Below are positions 63,260-64,000 of a stretch of 64,000 nt of DNA, piece by piece; the stretch's first letter is position 1; every line of letters starts with the position of its first letter. The DNA lies in the NCBI RefSeq assembly GCF_002211765.1, contig NZ_CP022133.1:62001-126000 (forward strand), given 5' to 3'. Origin of the DNA: Idiomarina piscisalsi. Its GTDB lineage: Bacteria > Pseudomonadota > Gammaproteobacteria > Enterobacterales > Alteromonadaceae. A program made the translations under genes and the position numbers. The notes under the pieces were generated by a model. It had not been told where the DNA came from. It worked only from the letters and a program-made list of their open reading frames with translations, and made no database searches.

Positions 63260-64000
63260 ATGAAGTACCTTAGTTTAGCAAGTGCAGTAGTCGTTGGCCT
63301 GGCGGGATTAAGCAGTGCGCCGGCAAACAGTGATGATCATAAAGAAACTGGATTGGCAAACGCTGACATCCGGGAATGGCAGGTGCCGTGGGAGGACTCC
63401 CGGCCGCGTGACCCTTGGGTACATGACGGTATTGTCTGGTTTGTTGGTCAGGGAAGCCACTACGCAGCAACCTTTAATCCGGAAACAGAAGAATTCAAAC
63501 GCTACGACTTGCCTGATGGCGCGGGACCTCACACGGTTATCGTCGACGACAGGGGCGCCTGGTATGCGGGTAACTTGAAAGAGCATATTGGCCTTATTGA
63601 CCCGGGTACCGGTGATATTAAGCAATTTGAATTACCCGGCAGTGGGCCAAAAGACAGTCACACCATGGACTTTACTGCGGCGGGTGATATTTGGTTTACC
63701 GTTCAGGGCGGTAATCAAATCGGCTTTTTAGAGACGACTGGCGGCGAAATGATGCTGTGGGAGGTACCGACAGACTCTGCAAGGCCTTATGGCCTCATTG
63801 TTGAAAATGACCGACCCTGGGCAACGCTATTCGGGACGAATAAGCTGGCCACCATTGAAAATGGCAATTTAAAAGAGTTTGAACTGAAGCGGGAAAAATC
63901 GCGTCCTCGTCGTTTGGGTATGACCGATGACGGCACGATTTGGTATGTCGATTATAACCAGGGATACGTCGGTAGCTACGACCCGGTAACGGGCGACAAC
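63260..64000 (+). CDS. Vgb-like (streptogramin lyase family) beta-propeller protein, 3' end outside window
   Basis: A frame open to the window end, 247 codons seen. It starts at ATG 63260 with CAGGAGG ten bases upstream, and has a signal peptide (MKYLSLASAVVVGLAGLSSA). Propeller repeats follow: REWQVPWEDSRPRDPWV, VWFVGQGSHYAATFNPET, PHTVIVDDRGAWYAGN, GPKDSHTMDFTAAGDIWFT, RPRRLGMTDDGTIWYVDY. These match the Vgb/virginiamycin B lyase-type propeller. Many such proteins are not antibiotic lyases, so the role is open. The end of the gene is not in the window. Confidence 0.88.
   Translation, partial: MKYLSLASAVVVGLAGLSSAPANSDDHKETGLANADIREWQVPWEDSRPRDPWVHDGIVWFVGQGSHYAATFNPETEEFKRYDLPDGAGPHTVIVDDRGAWYAGNLKEHIGLIDPGTGDIKQFELPGSGPKDSHTMDFTAAGDIWFTVQGGNQIGFLETTGGEMMLWEVPTDSARPYGLIVENDRPWATLFGTNKLATIENGNLKEFELKREKSRPRRLGMTDDGTIWYVDYNQGYVGSYDPVTGDN

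Noticed and set aside
63260..64000. Streptogramin resistance gene
   Set aside because: Vgb-like propellers are common in environmental bacteria and often lack lyase activity, and the gene is cut by the window end.

Overview
This window reads as chromosomal DNA of a marine gammaproteobacterium of the Alteromonadales, most like Idiomarina (inference from gene content and order, not from a search). The signs are the hem cluster on one strand facing lptM-lysA-dapF-DUF484-xerC-yigB-uvrD on the other, a rarD-yigI-recQ block as in enteric relatives, recC-recB-recD in tandem, several TonB-dependent siderophore receptors and a secreted S8 protease. I found no tRNA, CRISPR array, insertion sequence or prophage. 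Almost all of the window is densely packed core genome.

Layout. 1-2870: 3' five-sixths of a 23S rRNA gene, a 5S rRNA gene, a terminator, a structured stretch that looks like a broken 5S copy, and a second terminator. 3092-4224: cytochrome b561 and YceI. 4241-8215 (minus): hemC, a hemD-hemX fusion and hemY. 8306-15113: the small lipoprotein gene lptM, lysine and DAP synthesis (lysA, dapF), DUF484, xerC, a HAD phosphatase and uvrD behind a LexA box. 15187-19192: osmC, rarD, a thioesterase, recQ and a small unknown. 19176-25625: a degenerate GGDEF-EAL membrane protein, a small heat-shock protein with a sigma-32-like promoter and a ROSE-like thermometer, a degenerate AAA-like protein paired with an MscS channel, and a glutamate-receptor-type channel with a potassium filter. 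25745-34863: a His-rich periplasmic protein under a strong Fur-like box, threonine aldolase, a DUF885 lipoprotein, a two-component system facing a membrane-protein gene, a TPR protein, a GAF-GGDEF cyclase and a LysE-type exporter.

34972-44014: recCBD, followed by an AT-richer DUF3427-like/HNH nuclease gene (44069-44920), the best candidate for acquired defence-type DNA here. 45034-51679: an esterase, a dGTPase-like protein, a ZIP transporter with an apparent one-base frameshift, the S8 protease, a deaminase and QueH. 51744-57811: an iron uptake cluster with two TonB-dependent receptors, a PepSY membrane protein and an unknown anchored protein around Fur-like sites. 57930-64000: CtlX-like hydrolase, CspA with a long cold-shock-type leader, RlmA (whose 23S target base lies at position 301 of this window), a PF04339 protein, an SLC13 transporter and the start of a Vgb-like protein.

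Across the window, nine of ten convergent gene pairs carry a stable hairpin at or just beyond the junction. Six of these hairpins sit inside the 3' coding end of the minus-strand gene and have no U-tract. I did not find one unmistakably new multi-gene system. The items I would look at first are the channel at 24555-25625, the AAA-like/MscS pair, the Fur-box His-rich protein, the 5S-like remnant, the ZIP frameshift and the convergent-end hairpins.
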